A stretch of DNA of 51,803 bases, from positions 1-51,803 of the forward strand of contig SVNQ01000009.1 of assembly GCA_015066865.1 (NCBI GenBank), given 5' to 3'. Both the position numbers and the translations under genes were made by a program. Positions 33,982 through 42,471 of the stretch are shown in pieces. The notes beneath the pieces are model-generated. The model did not search any database. It saw nothing but the letters and a program-made list of their open reading frames with translations, and had not been told where the DNA came from. This DNA is from Ruminococcus sp. (lineage in GTDB: Bacteria; Bacillota; Clostridia; Oscillospirales; Ruminococcaceae). Each line of letters opens with the position of its first letter. The stretch's first letter is position 1.

Positions 33982-35489
33982 GAGTACCTCCTCTTGAGCC
34001 ATACGCCCAGACCGATCAGTGCCACAATGAAGGGAACAACTACAAACAGAACTACAGTGCCGGTTGCAGCAGTTTCGGAATTGAGCTTCATGTAGTCATA
34101 ATCCTTTGCTTTGTCTGCAATACCCATATCCAGATCCAGACTACTGTCGTGCATCCAGGTGATCGCTGCAAGCATCAGATTTACGGGAATGATCATGTGT
34201 TCTTCCGTTGTGTCGTCAATGAAATTTGCATCGCCGAATACCAGAATCTTTGCATCGTTTCTTGCCGGACTCATCGAATGCATGACAAGATCCAGTGCAT
34301 ATCCGGTAATATCCTCTGTAGCGTTGCCGCCGTATGCTTCACCGACAGCGGTATAAACGGGATTTCCCATTTCATCCTTGCTTTCAACTGTCTGGATGAG
34401 TGATTCGACTTGCAGCGTCGAATCCTTAGGAGAGTTGTAACGATAAAAGCTGCGGCAGTTTCTCATAAATGCGTAGTAGCCTTTGTCGGTCATTTCAATC
34501 AGCTCATTTGTCAGGTGGGCGCTGAGATCGGATTCGGACGCTACCAGAGAAACCTGATAGGTGTACTTGTCACCAACATAGAGTGACGGGTTGGTTTCTG
34601 CAACGATGTCATAATCCATTCCGATACCGAAGGATTCCATAATGGATTCGATGTTCTTATAAATCACATCATCTTTATTGGGCGACATCAGGAAGGAAAC
34701 ATTACCGCCCTTGTCCAGATAAGCGTTGAGCTTTCTGGTCTCATCGTTTGTCAGGTCGTTTTGGGGAGCTGCGAGGATCACAATGGCAGCATCCTCCGGC
34801 ACGCTCTCCGCCGTGGAAAGATTCAGTTCATCAGCCACATAGTTGAGCTTTGCGAGATTTGAATTGAACATGGTATAGTCATTCTCAAGTGTCTTTTCGC
34901 CGTGACCTGTCAGGAAATAGATTTTGGTGCTGCGTCCGGTAACGACTGCGTCGATGGCACCGGTGATGTGGTTTTCGCCTTCAAAATAGGCTTCTTCAAC
35001 ATACTGAGCACCGTTTTCGTCCGTAGAATATTTATATGTATACATATATTTTCCGGGAACTCGCTTCACATTCTCGCCGTGACGGATCACAATATCGCCG
35101 ATGGTCAGCTGAAGCGTACCATCCGGATTGATTTCTTCAAGGATTTTCGGTTCATTATTGGGATCGAAATCCACAAAATTGATACAGTCATATTCACTGT
35201 ACTGTTTCAGGGTATAATACAGTGCGATACTGTCATTATTCGTTGCAAGCATGTCCATATCCATCAGAAAATAGAAATCAACCGTTTCATCCAGCTTATC
35301 CAGATAGGATGTGGTCGTTTTGGAAAGCTTGTACATCTTTGCCGGCGTCATGTCCCAGATGACATTCAGACGGCTTCCCAGCAGATTTATGGGAATTGCT
35401 ACCGCAAGAACCAGTGCAGAAAGCAGGGCTGCATATGCAGTAAACTTCCGGTTTTTGAGATTTTTTACTTTATTTTGATTTTGCTCCAT
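33978..35489 (-). CDS. GldG-like ABC transporter auxiliary protein
   Basis: 503 aa. Membrane helices sit at both ends (about 17-39 and 476-497), with a long outer domain between, as in GldG-family proteins. The outer part resembles the DUF4350/ABC-associated beta-alpha fold: STKIYFLTGHGEKTLEND, AAIVILAAPQNDLTNDE and YLDKGGNVSFLMSP. GldG is known as a partner of GldA and GldF in gliding bacteria; in Clostridia the same gene set occurs without gliding and its cargo is unknown. Start 35489 with GAGAGGGG; the long open frame upstream lacks a ribosome site. Confidence 0.88.
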   Translation of the reverse strand: MEQNQNKVKNLKNRKFTAYAALLSALVLAVAIPINLLGSRLNVIWDMTPAKMYKLSKTTTSYLDKLDETVDFYFLMDMDMLATNNDSIALYYTLKQYSEYDCINFVDFDPNNEPKILEEINPDGTLQLTIGDIVIRHGENVKRVPGKYMYTYKYSTDENGAQYVEEAYFEGENHITGAIDAVVTGRSTKIYFLTGHGEKTLENDYTMFNSNLAKLNYVADELNLSTAESVPEDAAIVILAAPQNDLTNDETRKLNAYLDKGGNVSFLMSPNKDDVIYKNIESIMESFGIGMDYDIVAETNPSLYVGDKYTYQVSLVASESDLSAHLTNELIEMTDKGYYAFMRNCRSFYRYNSPKDSTLQVESLIQTVESKDEMGNPVYTAVGEAYGGNATEDITGYALDLVMHSMSPARNDAKILVFGDANFIDDTTEEHMIIPVNLMLAAITWMHDSSLDLDMGIADKAKDYDYMKLNSETAATGTVVLFVVVPFIVALIGLGVWLKRRYS

Positions 35490-35520
35490 GATAAGACCCC
35501 TCTCATTGTGTGGCGTATGA

Positions 35521-36252
35521 TTATGCTCTGCTCCAGCGGCGCTTTTCAATGGCAATGGTTGTCCACGCCAGCACAACAGCAATTGCAGAGAGGAAGAAAA
35601 TCAAGTCTTCCAGACGGAACATTCCCTGTGAAAAGTAGAAGAAACGACGCTGCAGGGAGAACCATTTTACTACGGAATCCAGTGCAGGGTAGGCTTCAAC
35701 CAGCGCCGTTGCAGCAAACTTGTCAAGGAACAGGAGTCCCTCCATGATAATTTCACCAAGAATAGCGGCAATGATGGCATATTCAGTCAGGGAAGAAAGC
35801 AGCATACCCAGTGCAATACATGCAAGACCCCAGAAATAGAATCCGATGTAGGCACAGATGAGGGATGACCACATCACTTCACCGTTCAGCGCTGTAACGA
35901 TCGGAAAAAACAGGGTGGATACCATCATCACCAGAAATACCGTTGCGATTGACAAAAACTTGGCAAATACAATTTTGAACACACTCAACGGACTGGAAAT
36001 CAGCAGAACCTCGGTTCCGCCCCTGCGCTCATCAGCAAACGAACGCATGGTCAGGATCGGAATTACAAAAATGAAATAAAAGAAATTATTGTAAAAAATA
36101 TTTGGGAATGAGAATTTCAGCATGTTGCTCGTCATCTGACCAATTTGCACTGCAAAGCCAAGTGAGAAAATAAACATGAACAGTGCAGTCAGCACATAGG
36201 CAAACGGAGAAAAGAAGAATGACTGCAGTTCCTTTTTATATAATGAAAACAT
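35521..36252 (-). CDS. ABC-2 type permease (GldF-like)
   Basis: 243 aa with six membrane segments in the ABC-2 exporter pattern (first about 13-37, last about 213-236). The short N-terminus MFSLYKKELQSFFFSPFAYV, an interface helix before the first membrane pass, and RSFADERRGGTEVLLISSPLS, between the second and third, are typical of the NosY/GldF group. It would form the channel with the ATPase encoded 2 bases upstream. GGAGGAGG precedes the ATG at 36252. Confidence 0.92.
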   Translation of the reverse strand: MFSLYKKELQSFFFSPFAYVLTALFMFIFSLGFAVQIGQMTSNMLKFSFPNIFYNNFFYFIFVIPILTMRSFADERRGGTEVLLISSPLSVFKIVFAKFLSIATVFLVMMVSTLFFPIVTALNGEVMWSSLICAYIGFYFWGLACIALGMLLSSLTEYAIIAAILGEIIMEGLLFLDKFAATALVEAYPALDSVVKWFSLQRRFFYFSQGMFRLEDLIFFLSAIAVVLAWTTIAIEKRRWSRA

Positions 36253-36254
36253 TG

Positions 36255-37271
36255 TTATTCCTCCTCCTTCTTGTCATTGGATGCGGCAGCTTCTTTGGCG
36301 GTTTCCTCAGCGAGCATATCTTCCAAAGTAGAACGTTTCCTGCTCTGGGATGTAAGCTTCAGGAACACCTGTTCCAGACTCAGCTTTGCCATGGAAACTT
36401 CAACCACGTTGCAGTCGTTGGCAATGAGGGCGGAGAGAATCTCCTTGCGTACAGTCTCGTTTTCGATTTCAACCTTATAAGAATACAGTTCTGTGCTGAT
36501 GTATGTAATATCGGTGATACTGCCCGTACCCCGAACATCCTTGATCAAACGCTGTACCTTATCCTTGTCACCCTCAACTTTAAGACTGAGTAGGTTCTTG
36601 TCCACAAGCGTCTTTTCCAGATTCTCAATGGTGTCGATCGCCATGATCTCGCCCTTGTTGATGATGACAACACGCTCGCACACAGCACTGACTTCCGCAA
36701 GGATATGGGAGCTGAAAATGATGGAGTGATCCTTTTTCAGATCGAGGATCAGATTGCGCACTTCGATTACCTGTGACGGGTCAAGACCAACTGTCGGCTC
36801 GTCCAGAATCAGGACCTTCGGATTGCCCAGCAGAGCCTGTGCAAAGCCCACACGCTGCTTGTAACCCTTGGAAAGGTTGCGGATCAGTCGTTTTCTCATG
36901 TCTGTAATGCGCAGGCGTTCCATCGCAGATTCTACCTGCGCCTTGCGTTCCGCTTTCTTGACGCCCTTGATTCCCGCCACGAAGTTCAGGTATTCCTCCA
37001 CACGCATATCCGGATAAACCGGGGGGATCTCCGGCAGGTACCCAATGCATTTCTTAGCCTCCGATGCCTGTTCGGTAATGTCAAACCCGTTGATCGTAAC
37101 AGTTCCTCCGGTGGAGGGAAGGTAGCCGGCAATGATGTTCATCGTTGTGGATTTACCCGCACCGTTCGGCCCGAGAAAGCCCAGTATCTCATTGTCGCGG
37201 ATCTCGAAATCTATGCCACGCACAGCAGGATTTCTGCCGTAATATTTTGTCAGGTTTTTAATTTCAACCAT
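36255..37271 (-). CDS. ABC transporter ATP-binding protein (GldA-like)
   Basis: 338 aa. The nucleotide-binding domain (about 1-220) shows Walker A GPNGAGKST, the Q loop in GYLPEIPPVYPDM, the signature LSKGYKQRV, Walker B VLILDEPTVGLDP and the switch His in SSHILAEV. A C-terminal extension (about 220-338) with a ferredoxin-like domain (LLSLKVEGDKDKVQRLIKD) and a charged tail follows, as in GldA/NatA-type exporters. AAAGGAG precedes the ATG. It heads the four-gene operon ATPase-permease-GldG-DUF4340; the substrate cannot be told. Confidence 0.93.
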   Translation of the reverse strand: MVEIKNLTKYYGRNPAVRGIDFEIRDNEILGFLGPNGAGKSTTMNIIAGYLPSTGGTVTINGFDITEQASEAKKCIGYLPEIPPVYPDMRVEEYLNFVAGIKGVKKAERKAQVESAMERLRITDMRKRLIRNLSKGYKQRVGFAQALLGNPKVLILDEPTVGLDPSQVIEVRNLILDLKKDHSIIFSSHILAEVSAVCERVVIINKGEIMAIDTIENLEKTLVDKNLLSLKVEGDKDKVQRLIKDVRGTGSITDITYISTELYSYKVEIENETVRKEILSALIANDCNVVEVSMAKLSLEQVFLKLTSQSRKRSTLEDMLAEETAKEAAASNDKKEEE

Positions 37272-37299
37272 AAAAATCTCCTTTCAAGAAATCTGTATC

Positions 37300-37312
37300 G
37301 TCCTTTAAGGAC
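37300..37312. promoter_or_regulatory. Palindromic operator-like site upstream of the Gld-type operon
   Basis: GTCCTTTAAGGAC is a perfect 13-bp inverted repeat (6+1+6) centred 35 bases before the ATPase start. On the minus strand TATATT and TATAGT, possible -10 elements, lie just upstream (37317-37328), so a repressor bound here would block the start site. No -35 is clear. Confidence 0.4.
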
Positions 37313-37755
37313 ACACACTATAAATATAACATATTCAGATGAACTAAATACAGACAAAATATGACTGTTTTTTTAATTCCTGTCAAAATCAATAAAGAGG
37401 ATTTCTGAAAAACATGTTTTTTTTAGAAAGATGGGTGCGAAATATAGCCCATCAAGATCCCTCTTTTCGCCGTTTCGAAATAAAAAAGCACGTTTTTTAA
37501 GGTAGAATTTTGACTTGAAAAAATTGTAAAATTATATTTGTCGCACTTTGACATCATATATGAAAAATGTGTGTATTGTGTGAGAGTTAACGGAAGGTTT
37601 GCGAAAAAAACAAAAGAAAAAAATAGAATATATAAAATTTATTGTCAAAATAACCAAAAAGGCAATGCTTGCCATGGTGGAAGTGACGAAAAAAATTTAA
37701 AAACAGTTCTGTTTTTATGTAAAGACTTGACAAAGAAATTAGAATCAGATATAAT
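37313..37755 (+). promoter_or_regulatory. Long AT-rich upstream region of the GH48 gene with two promoters
   Basis: About 440 noncoding bases. P1 is TTGACT (37510-37515), 17 bases, TATATT (37533-37538). P2 is TTGACA (37727-37732), 17 bases, TATAAT (37750-37755), a perfect consensus. Other items: a hairpin GATGGG/CCCATC (37430-37453), GGCAA/TTGCC (37661-37673), and an AAAAACA/TGTTTTT hairpin before P2. An open frame at 37538-37774 is AT-rich, has no ribosome site and overlaps P2, so I do not call it. The length and AT content suggest binding sites for regulators of cellulase expression; none is recognised. Confidence 0.75.
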
Positions 37756-37761
37756 AAATAT

Positions 37762-37926
37762 GAAAATGTTGTAGGCGTAGCTATAGCTATTTGCGCCCAT
37801 CTGCATTTTAAATGATCTTAATATGACACCTGTACAAAAGAGGCGCAGATGTCAGATGAGAATGGGAGAAATCCCAAAACTAAGTGGGCGAAAGCCTGAA
37901 AAATTTTTACGAGAGGGGAAATTTCA
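37762..37926 (+). promoter_or_regulatory. Structured 5' leader of the GH48 mRNA (candidate cis-acting RNA)
   Basis: From the P2 start (about 37762) to the ATG there are 165 nt with many complementary segments: hairpin A GGCG/CGCC with inner TAGC/GCTA (37774-37797); CATCTGC (37798-37804) with GCAGATG (37845-37851); the competing GACACCTG (37825-37832) with CAGATGTC (37846-37853); then two GAAA-tetraloop hairpins, TGGGA-GAAA-TCCCA (37863-37876) and GGGC-GAAA-GCCT (37886-37897), and a T run (37904-37908). GCGCC (37793-37797) can also pair with GGCGC (37842-37846). Competing helices are what a switch would show. I do not recognise a known riboswitch class. Confidence 0.55.
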
Positions 37927-40524
37927 ATGCTTTTTAAGAAGAGCAAGGCTGTTATTGCAGCTGCACTGTCTGCTATGATGGTTGCAAATGCAATGGTAGC
38001 AACTGTTGCATCCGCAGCAGGCACAAGAACAAAGGAAGAAAAGTTCGGCGATTCTACATATGCTGAGCGTTTCCTGTCCCTGTATGACGACGTTGTAACA
38101 AACGGCGTAGAGAATGGTTATCTGAGCTCTAATGGTGCTTCCAGCAACGCTTTTGGTATTCCATTCCATGCAGTTGAAGAAGTAATTATCGAGGCTCCTG
38201 ACTATGGTCATGAGACAACATCCGAGGCTATGTCCTATCTGGTATGGGTAGCTGCAATGAGAGATAACATTGCAAAGAACCATGCAGATGCTGTTGGCAC
38301 ATCCGTAACCAACACAAACGATCTGGCTAAGGCATGGGCAACCATGGAGAACATGATTCCTACAGTTCAGGATAATTTCTGGACAGCAGGCACTGTAAGT
38401 GCACAGTACTGTGGTGAGTATGATACTCCCGATCAGTGTCCTGATGAGTGGGCATCCGAGGCTAACAAGACAGCTTCCAACCCGATTCACAGCTATTTCA
38501 CACAGGCATATTCCAGTGAAGGCAGACTGTACCTGATGCACTGGCTGGCTGACGTTGAGAACTGGTATGGTTTCGGCTCTGGCACAAACTTCACCTTCAT
38601 CAACACCTTCCAGCGTGGTGAGCAGGAGTCCTGTTGGGAAACTGTTCCGCATCCTTGCGTAGAAGAGCTGAAGGCCGGTAACTCTACCAGAGGTATGAAG
38701 GGTATCTTCAACAGAGATGAAAAGGTAACTCCTCAGTATGCATACACCAATGCTCCTGACGCTGAGGACCGTGCAATTCAGGGTGTTTATGACGCAAACC
38801 GTTGGGGTGTAGGCGATTCCAGCGTAACTGCTAAGGCAGCTATGATGGGTGACGAACTCCGTAACAACATGTTCGATAAGTACTATCAGAAGATCGGTGA
38901 GAACACAAGCTGGTCCAACGGCAACGCTGGCTATGACAGTGCTCACTATCTGATGAACTGGTACACATCTTGGGGCGGCGCTCTGTCTTCTTCCGGTCAG
39001 AACTGGGTATGGCAGATCGGTTGTTCTCATGCTCATGAGTTCTATCAGAACCCGCTGGCAGCATTTGCTCTGATTCAGGACGCAGATCTGATGAGTGGCA
39101 TGAAGGCTCAGGGTGCTGTTAAGGACTACACAACATCTCTCGAGAGACAGATGGAATTCTATCTGTGGCTGCAGTCCAACAATGGTCCGATCGCTGGTGG
39201 TGCTACCAACTCCTATAAGGGCCGTTATGAGGGCTATCCGTCCGGCGCATCCACATTCCATGGCATGATGTACGTTGAGCATCCTGTATACGCTGACCCG
39301 GGTTCCAACCACTGGATTGGTAACCAGGTATGGGCAGTACAGCGTCTGGCTGAGCTTTACTACTGGGTAAAGACAGAGGGCGATACCACAGGCGTTAAGC
39401 CCGGCGGCATGACTCTGGAAGCTGCTCTGGAGCAGATTCTGGACAAGTGGTGCGCATGGTTCGTAAACAACACAGTTCTGGTAGGCGAAGATGACTACTA
39501 CATCCCGTCCAACCTCGACTGGAGCGGTCAGCCTGACAAGTGGGGTGGTTCCGCAACAGATAACACAGGCCTGACATGTGAGATCACAGGTTACGGCAAC
39601 ACCGATACCGGTTGCGTAAGCTCTCTGGCAAATACTCTGCTTTACTATGCTAAGGCAAAGGGTGTTACAGCTGATGCTCTCGAAAAGGAATATGACTGCA
39701 TCGGTGCTACAGCTAAGGCTGGCATCGTTGACGAAGTAAAGAGCAGCGGCGGTACTGCTATCAAGGGCGGCGACGCAGAGCTGCCGGGTGCATGTCTGTA
39801 CCTCGCTAAGAACCTGATGGATCGTCTGTGGGAACAGAGCCGTGACGACATCGGTCTGACAAGAAATGACCACAACGGTTCTCTGGCAAGATTCTTCTGC
39901 CAGCCCGTTCACGTTCCGTCTTCTTACACCGGTAAGATGCCTAACAATGATCCAATTGAAAACGGCGCAACCTTCCTGAGTCTGCGTTCTATGTACGAAG
40001 ATGCTGGCAACTGCAAGGGTGTTAAGACTTCCCAGGAAGCTCTGGATCTCGTTCAGAAGCTGAAGGCTGCTTATGAGAAGGACGTAGCTGCCGGTGCTGA
40101 GTGGAGCGGTTTCAACTCTGCATCCTCTGAGGAGGGTAAGAAGGAACTGGAAGGCTTCAAGAATGTTGGTGCTGTAGATCTTAAGTATCACAGATTCTGG
40201 CATATGGGCGACGCTATGATGGCTCTGGGTACTATGGCTGAACTGTATCCGGATATTAAGCCCGGTCCGACAGGCGGTACTGAGCCCGATACTACAGAAC
40301 CCAGTGTTGATGCAAAGCTGTATGGTGACGCTGACTGCAATGGTACGGTTGACATTCTGGACATCATCGTTCTGAACAGAAACCTGCTGGGTGCAGGCGA
40401 GCTGACAGCACAGGGCAAGGCAAATGCTGACGTTAACAACGACGGCAAGCCTGCTGCTGATGACTCTCTGAACATCCTGAAGTACATCGTTAAGCTGCTC
40501 GACAAGCTTCCTGTTACTAAGTAA
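37927..40524 (+). CDS. Dockerin-bearing GH48 cellulase (processive cellobiohydrolase type)
   Basis: 865 aa. Signal peptide about 1-31 (KKSK, hydrophobic core, ASA-A), GH48 catalytic domain about 38-775, a very short Pro/Thr linker (TGGTEPDTTEPS), then a dockerin from about residue 795 with two calcium loops (DADCNGTVDILD and DVNNDGKPAADD). The GH48 acid Glu lies in DYGHETTSEAMSYLVW; the domain is rich in Trp/Tyr as expected for the cellulose tunnel. GH48 enzymes cut cellulose processively from the reducing end and are the main exo-enzyme of cellulosomes, usually one copy per genome. GAGAGGGG precedes the ATG. Codon use is strongly biased (GCT, GGT, AAG), like tuf, pointing to high expression. 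Confidence 0.96.
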   Translation: MLFKKSKAVIAAALSAMMVANAMVATVASAAGTRTKEEKFGDSTYAERFLSLYDDVVTNGVENGYLSSNGASSNAFGIPFHAVEEVIIEAPDYGHETTSEAMSYLVWVAAMRDNIAKNHADAVGTSVTNTNDLAKAWATMENMIPTVQDNFWTAGTVSAQYCGEYDTPDQCPDEWASEANKTASNPIHSYFTQAYSSEGRLYLMHWLADVENWYGFGSGTNFTFINTFQRGEQESCWETVPHPCVEELKAGNSTRGMKGIFNRDEKVTPQYAYTNAPDAEDRAIQGVYDANRWGVGDSSVTAKAAMMGDELRNNMFDKYYQKIGENTSWSNGNAGYDSAHYLMNWYTSWGGALSSSGQNWVWQIGCSHAHEFYQNPLAAFALIQDADLMSGMKAQGAVKDYTTSLERQMEFYLWLQSNNGPIAGGATNSYKGRYEGYPSGASTFHGMMYVEHPVYADPGSNHWIGNQVWAVQRLAELYYWVKTEGDTTGVKPGGMTLEAALEQILDKWCAWFVNNTVLVGEDDYYIPSNLDWSGQPDKWGGSATDNTGLTCEITGYGNTDTGCVSSLANTLLYYAKAKGVTADALEKEYDCIGATAKAGIVDEVKSSGGTAIKGGDAELPGACLYLAKNLMDRLWEQSRDDIGLTRNDHNGSLARFFCQPVHVPSSYTGKMPNNDPIENGATFLSLRSMYEDAGNCKGVKTSQEALDLVQKLKAAYEKDVAAGAEWSGFNSASSEEGKKELEGFKNVGAVDLKYHRFWHMGDAMMALGTMAELYPDIKPGPTGGTEPDTTEPSVDAKLYGDADCNGTVDILDIIVLNRNLLGAGELTAQGKANADVNNDGKPAADDSLNILKYIVKLLDKLPVTK

Positions 40525-40544
40525 TCATTATTTCACAAGATAAA

Positions 40545-40584
40545 ACAAAGCAGGACTGCGAAATGCAGTCCTGCTTTGTTGTGG
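40545..40584 (+). terminator. Intrinsic terminator of the GH48 gene
   Basis: ACAAAGCAGGACTGC and GCAGTCCTGCTTTGT form a perfect 15-bp stem around GAAAT, followed by TTGTT. A very stable 3' end. Confidence 0.88.
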
Positions 40585-40655
40585 AATGACAGTCTCATGC
40601 ATTCCCATATGCCGCCTGCCTGCGGCTATGAAAGCAGTATAAAAACAGCATAAAA

Positions 40656-40692
40656 GTTCGCCCTTCATCAACCGATGAAGGGCGATTATATT
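40656..40692 (-). terminator. Terminator of the acyl-CoA synthetase gene
   Basis: CGCCCTTCATC and GATGAAGGGCG form a perfect 11-bp stem around AACC. It lies 25 bases past the minus-strand stop; the minus side continues AACTTTTATG, and the plus side has a TTTTT, so it may work both ways. Confidence 0.7.
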
Positions 40693-40708
40693 TTTGCTTG
40701 TGGGAAAT

Positions 40709-42358
40709 TTATTTCTTCGCATCCCTGTCACGGATGACATTATAACGGATCTTTCCGCTGATGGTCTTGGGAAGTTCCTCAACAAATTCCACGATTCTCG
40801 GACGCTTGTAGGGTGCAGTACGTTCTTTTACAAATTCCTGCAGTTCCTTTGCAAGTTCGTCGGAAGGATCTACGCCTGCCTGCAGAACTACGGTTGCCTT
40901 GATCAGATTGCCTCTTTCAGCATCCGGAACACCCGTTACAGCACATTCAACAACAGCGTGATGCTGGATCAGCGTGCTTTCCACTTCAAACGGTCCGATT
41001 CTGTATCCGCTTGATTTGATCACATCGTCCAGACGGCTCACATAGAAGAAATAGCCGTCCTCGTCACGATAGGCGATGTCACCCGTGTGAAATACACCAT
41101 CCTTCCAGCAGCGTGCATTGACCTCGTCATTGTTCTCATATCCAAGGCATAGTCCCTCGGGGATCCGATCCCTTGCATCAATAACGATTTCGCCGGTTTC
41201 ACCATCGGGAACTTCATTTCCATCCGCATCCATAAGCCGAATGTTGTACAGTGGAGACGGCTTTCCCATAGAACCTCTTTTTGGCTTGCCGCCTGCAAAA
41301 TTCGCAATGAGCAGTGTTGTTTCAGTCTGTCCGTAACCCTCCATGATCTCCAGTCCCGTGCAGTCATGGAACAGTCGGATGATCTCCTCCTGCAGTGCTT
41401 CGCCGGCAGTGGAAACATGGCACACGCTCGCAAAAGCTTCCTTACGGATGCCGGTTTTAGCCATCAAGCGATAGAGCGTTGGAGGTGCGCAAAATGTAGT
41501 GACCTTGTGCTTTTCCAGTACATCCATCAGTTTTGAGGCGTCAAAGCGATCATAATCATACGCCATAATGGCACTACCACCGAGCCACTGTCCGTAAATT
41601 TTGCCCCATGATGCCTTTGCCCAACCTGTGTCTGCAACCGTCAGATGCAGTCCGTCATTCTTCACACAATGCCAGTATACCGCTGTCACAATATGCGCCA
41701 GGGGATAGGCGTGGTTGTGGATGACTGCCTTAGGGTATCCCGTTGTACCGGAAGTAAAGTATAGAACCAGAGCCTCGTTCACCTTGGTATCCAATCTCTC
41801 AAATACAGCGGATTCCTTCGCAATCAGCTCGTCCAGCGTACGGAATCCTCCGTGATTGCGCCGCACAGTGAAAAGATTTGTCAGACCCGGTGACTGCTTT
41901 GAGGCATCCAGAATCTTGTTGCAGAGTTCCTCATCATCCGCACAGACAATCGTGCGAATATCTGCAATATTGGAGCGATAGATAATATCACCGGTGGTTA
42001 GCATATGGCTTGCCGGAATTGCCACAGCACCGATTTTATGCAAAGCGATCAGTACATACCAATATTCAAAATGCCGTTTGAGCATGAGCATTACACGGTC
42101 GCCTTTGCGAATGCCTTGTTTTGTCAGGTAGTTCGCAGTCTGTGAAGATAGACGGCTGATTTCGCCGAATGTCAAAGTTCTCTCGTTTCCCGCATCATCA
42201 CACCAGACAAGTGCGCGCTTTTCCGGTGTTTCTTCTGCAATTGCATCCACAACATCATAGGCAAAATTGAAATTATTTGGATAATCCAATGAAAATCCTG
42301 TGATCTGTCCGCTTTCGTCAAACTTAGCCTGACTGAATTTCTGATACATTGCTTCCAT
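40709..42358 (-). CDS. AMP-forming acyl-CoA synthetase
   Basis: 549 aa. The adenylate-forming signature is LYFTSGTTGYPKAVIH (P-loop), followed by STAGEALQEEI, GYGQTETTLLI, the hinge HTGDIAYRDEDGYFFYVSRLDDVIKSSGYRIG (in parts) and the catalytic Lys in PKTISGKIRYNVIR. It joins a carboxylic acid to CoA through an acyl-AMP. The closest group by eye is the acetyl/medium-chain acyl-CoA synthetase (AcsM-like) branch; chain length cannot be set. GGAGG precedes the ATG at 42358. It lies after accA on the same strand, separated by a terminator-like hairpin, so it may be transcribed partly with the fatty acid operon. Confidence 0.9.
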   Translation of the reverse strand: MEAMYQKFSQAKFDESGQITGFSLDYPNNFNFAYDVVDAIAEETPEKRALVWCDDAGNERTLTFGEISRLSSQTANYLTKQGIRKGDRVMLMLKRHFEYWYVLIALHKIGAVAIPASHMLTTGDIIYRSNIADIRTIVCADDEELCNKILDASKQSPGLTNLFTVRRNHGGFRTLDELIAKESAVFERLDTKVNEALVLYFTSGTTGYPKAVIHNHAYPLAHIVTAVYWHCVKNDGLHLTVADTGWAKASWGKIYGQWLGGSAIMAYDYDRFDASKLMDVLEKHKVTTFCAPPTLYRLMAKTGIRKEAFASVCHVSTAGEALQEEIIRLFHDCTGLEIMEGYGQTETTLLIANFAGGKPKRGSMGKPSPLYNIRLMDADGNEVPDGETGEIVIDARDRIPEGLCLGYENNDEVNARCWKDGVFHTGDIAYRDEDGYFFYVSRLDDVIKSSGYRIGPFEVESTLIQHHAVVECAVTGVPDAERGNLIKATVVLQAGVDPSDELAKELQEFVKERTAPYKRPRIVEFVEELPKTISGKIRYNVIRDRDAKK

Positions 42359-42435
42359 TGCTTAAACCTCCGTTTGCGATTCATTTGCATTCGCTTTTTC
42401 TATTGAAAGCGTAAAAGCGGTGAAATTCCATTGAA

Positions 42436-42460
42436 GGATTCCTCCTGTGCGGAGGAATCC
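42436..42460 (-). terminator. Terminator-like hairpin after accA
   Basis: GGATTCCTCC and GGAGGAATCC form a perfect 10-bp stem with a 5-base loop, 12 bases past the accA stop. The following T content is low (CTTCAATGG), so it may be leaky. Confidence 0.5.
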
Positions 42461-42471
42461 ATTGCAATATA

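Noticed and set aside
37538..37774. Small AT-rich open frame of 78 codons upstream of GH48
   Set aside because: It runs through the consensus promoter P2, has no Shine-Dalgarno site and a Lys/Asn-rich composition expected from AT-rich noncoding DNA.
37762..37926. Cyclic-di-GMP riboswitch or hammerhead ribozyme in the GH48 leader
   Set aside because: The GAAA tetraloops prompted the idea, but the c-di-GMP-I core (GCAnAGGGCAAACC) and the hammerhead core (CTGATGA with GAAA) are not present.
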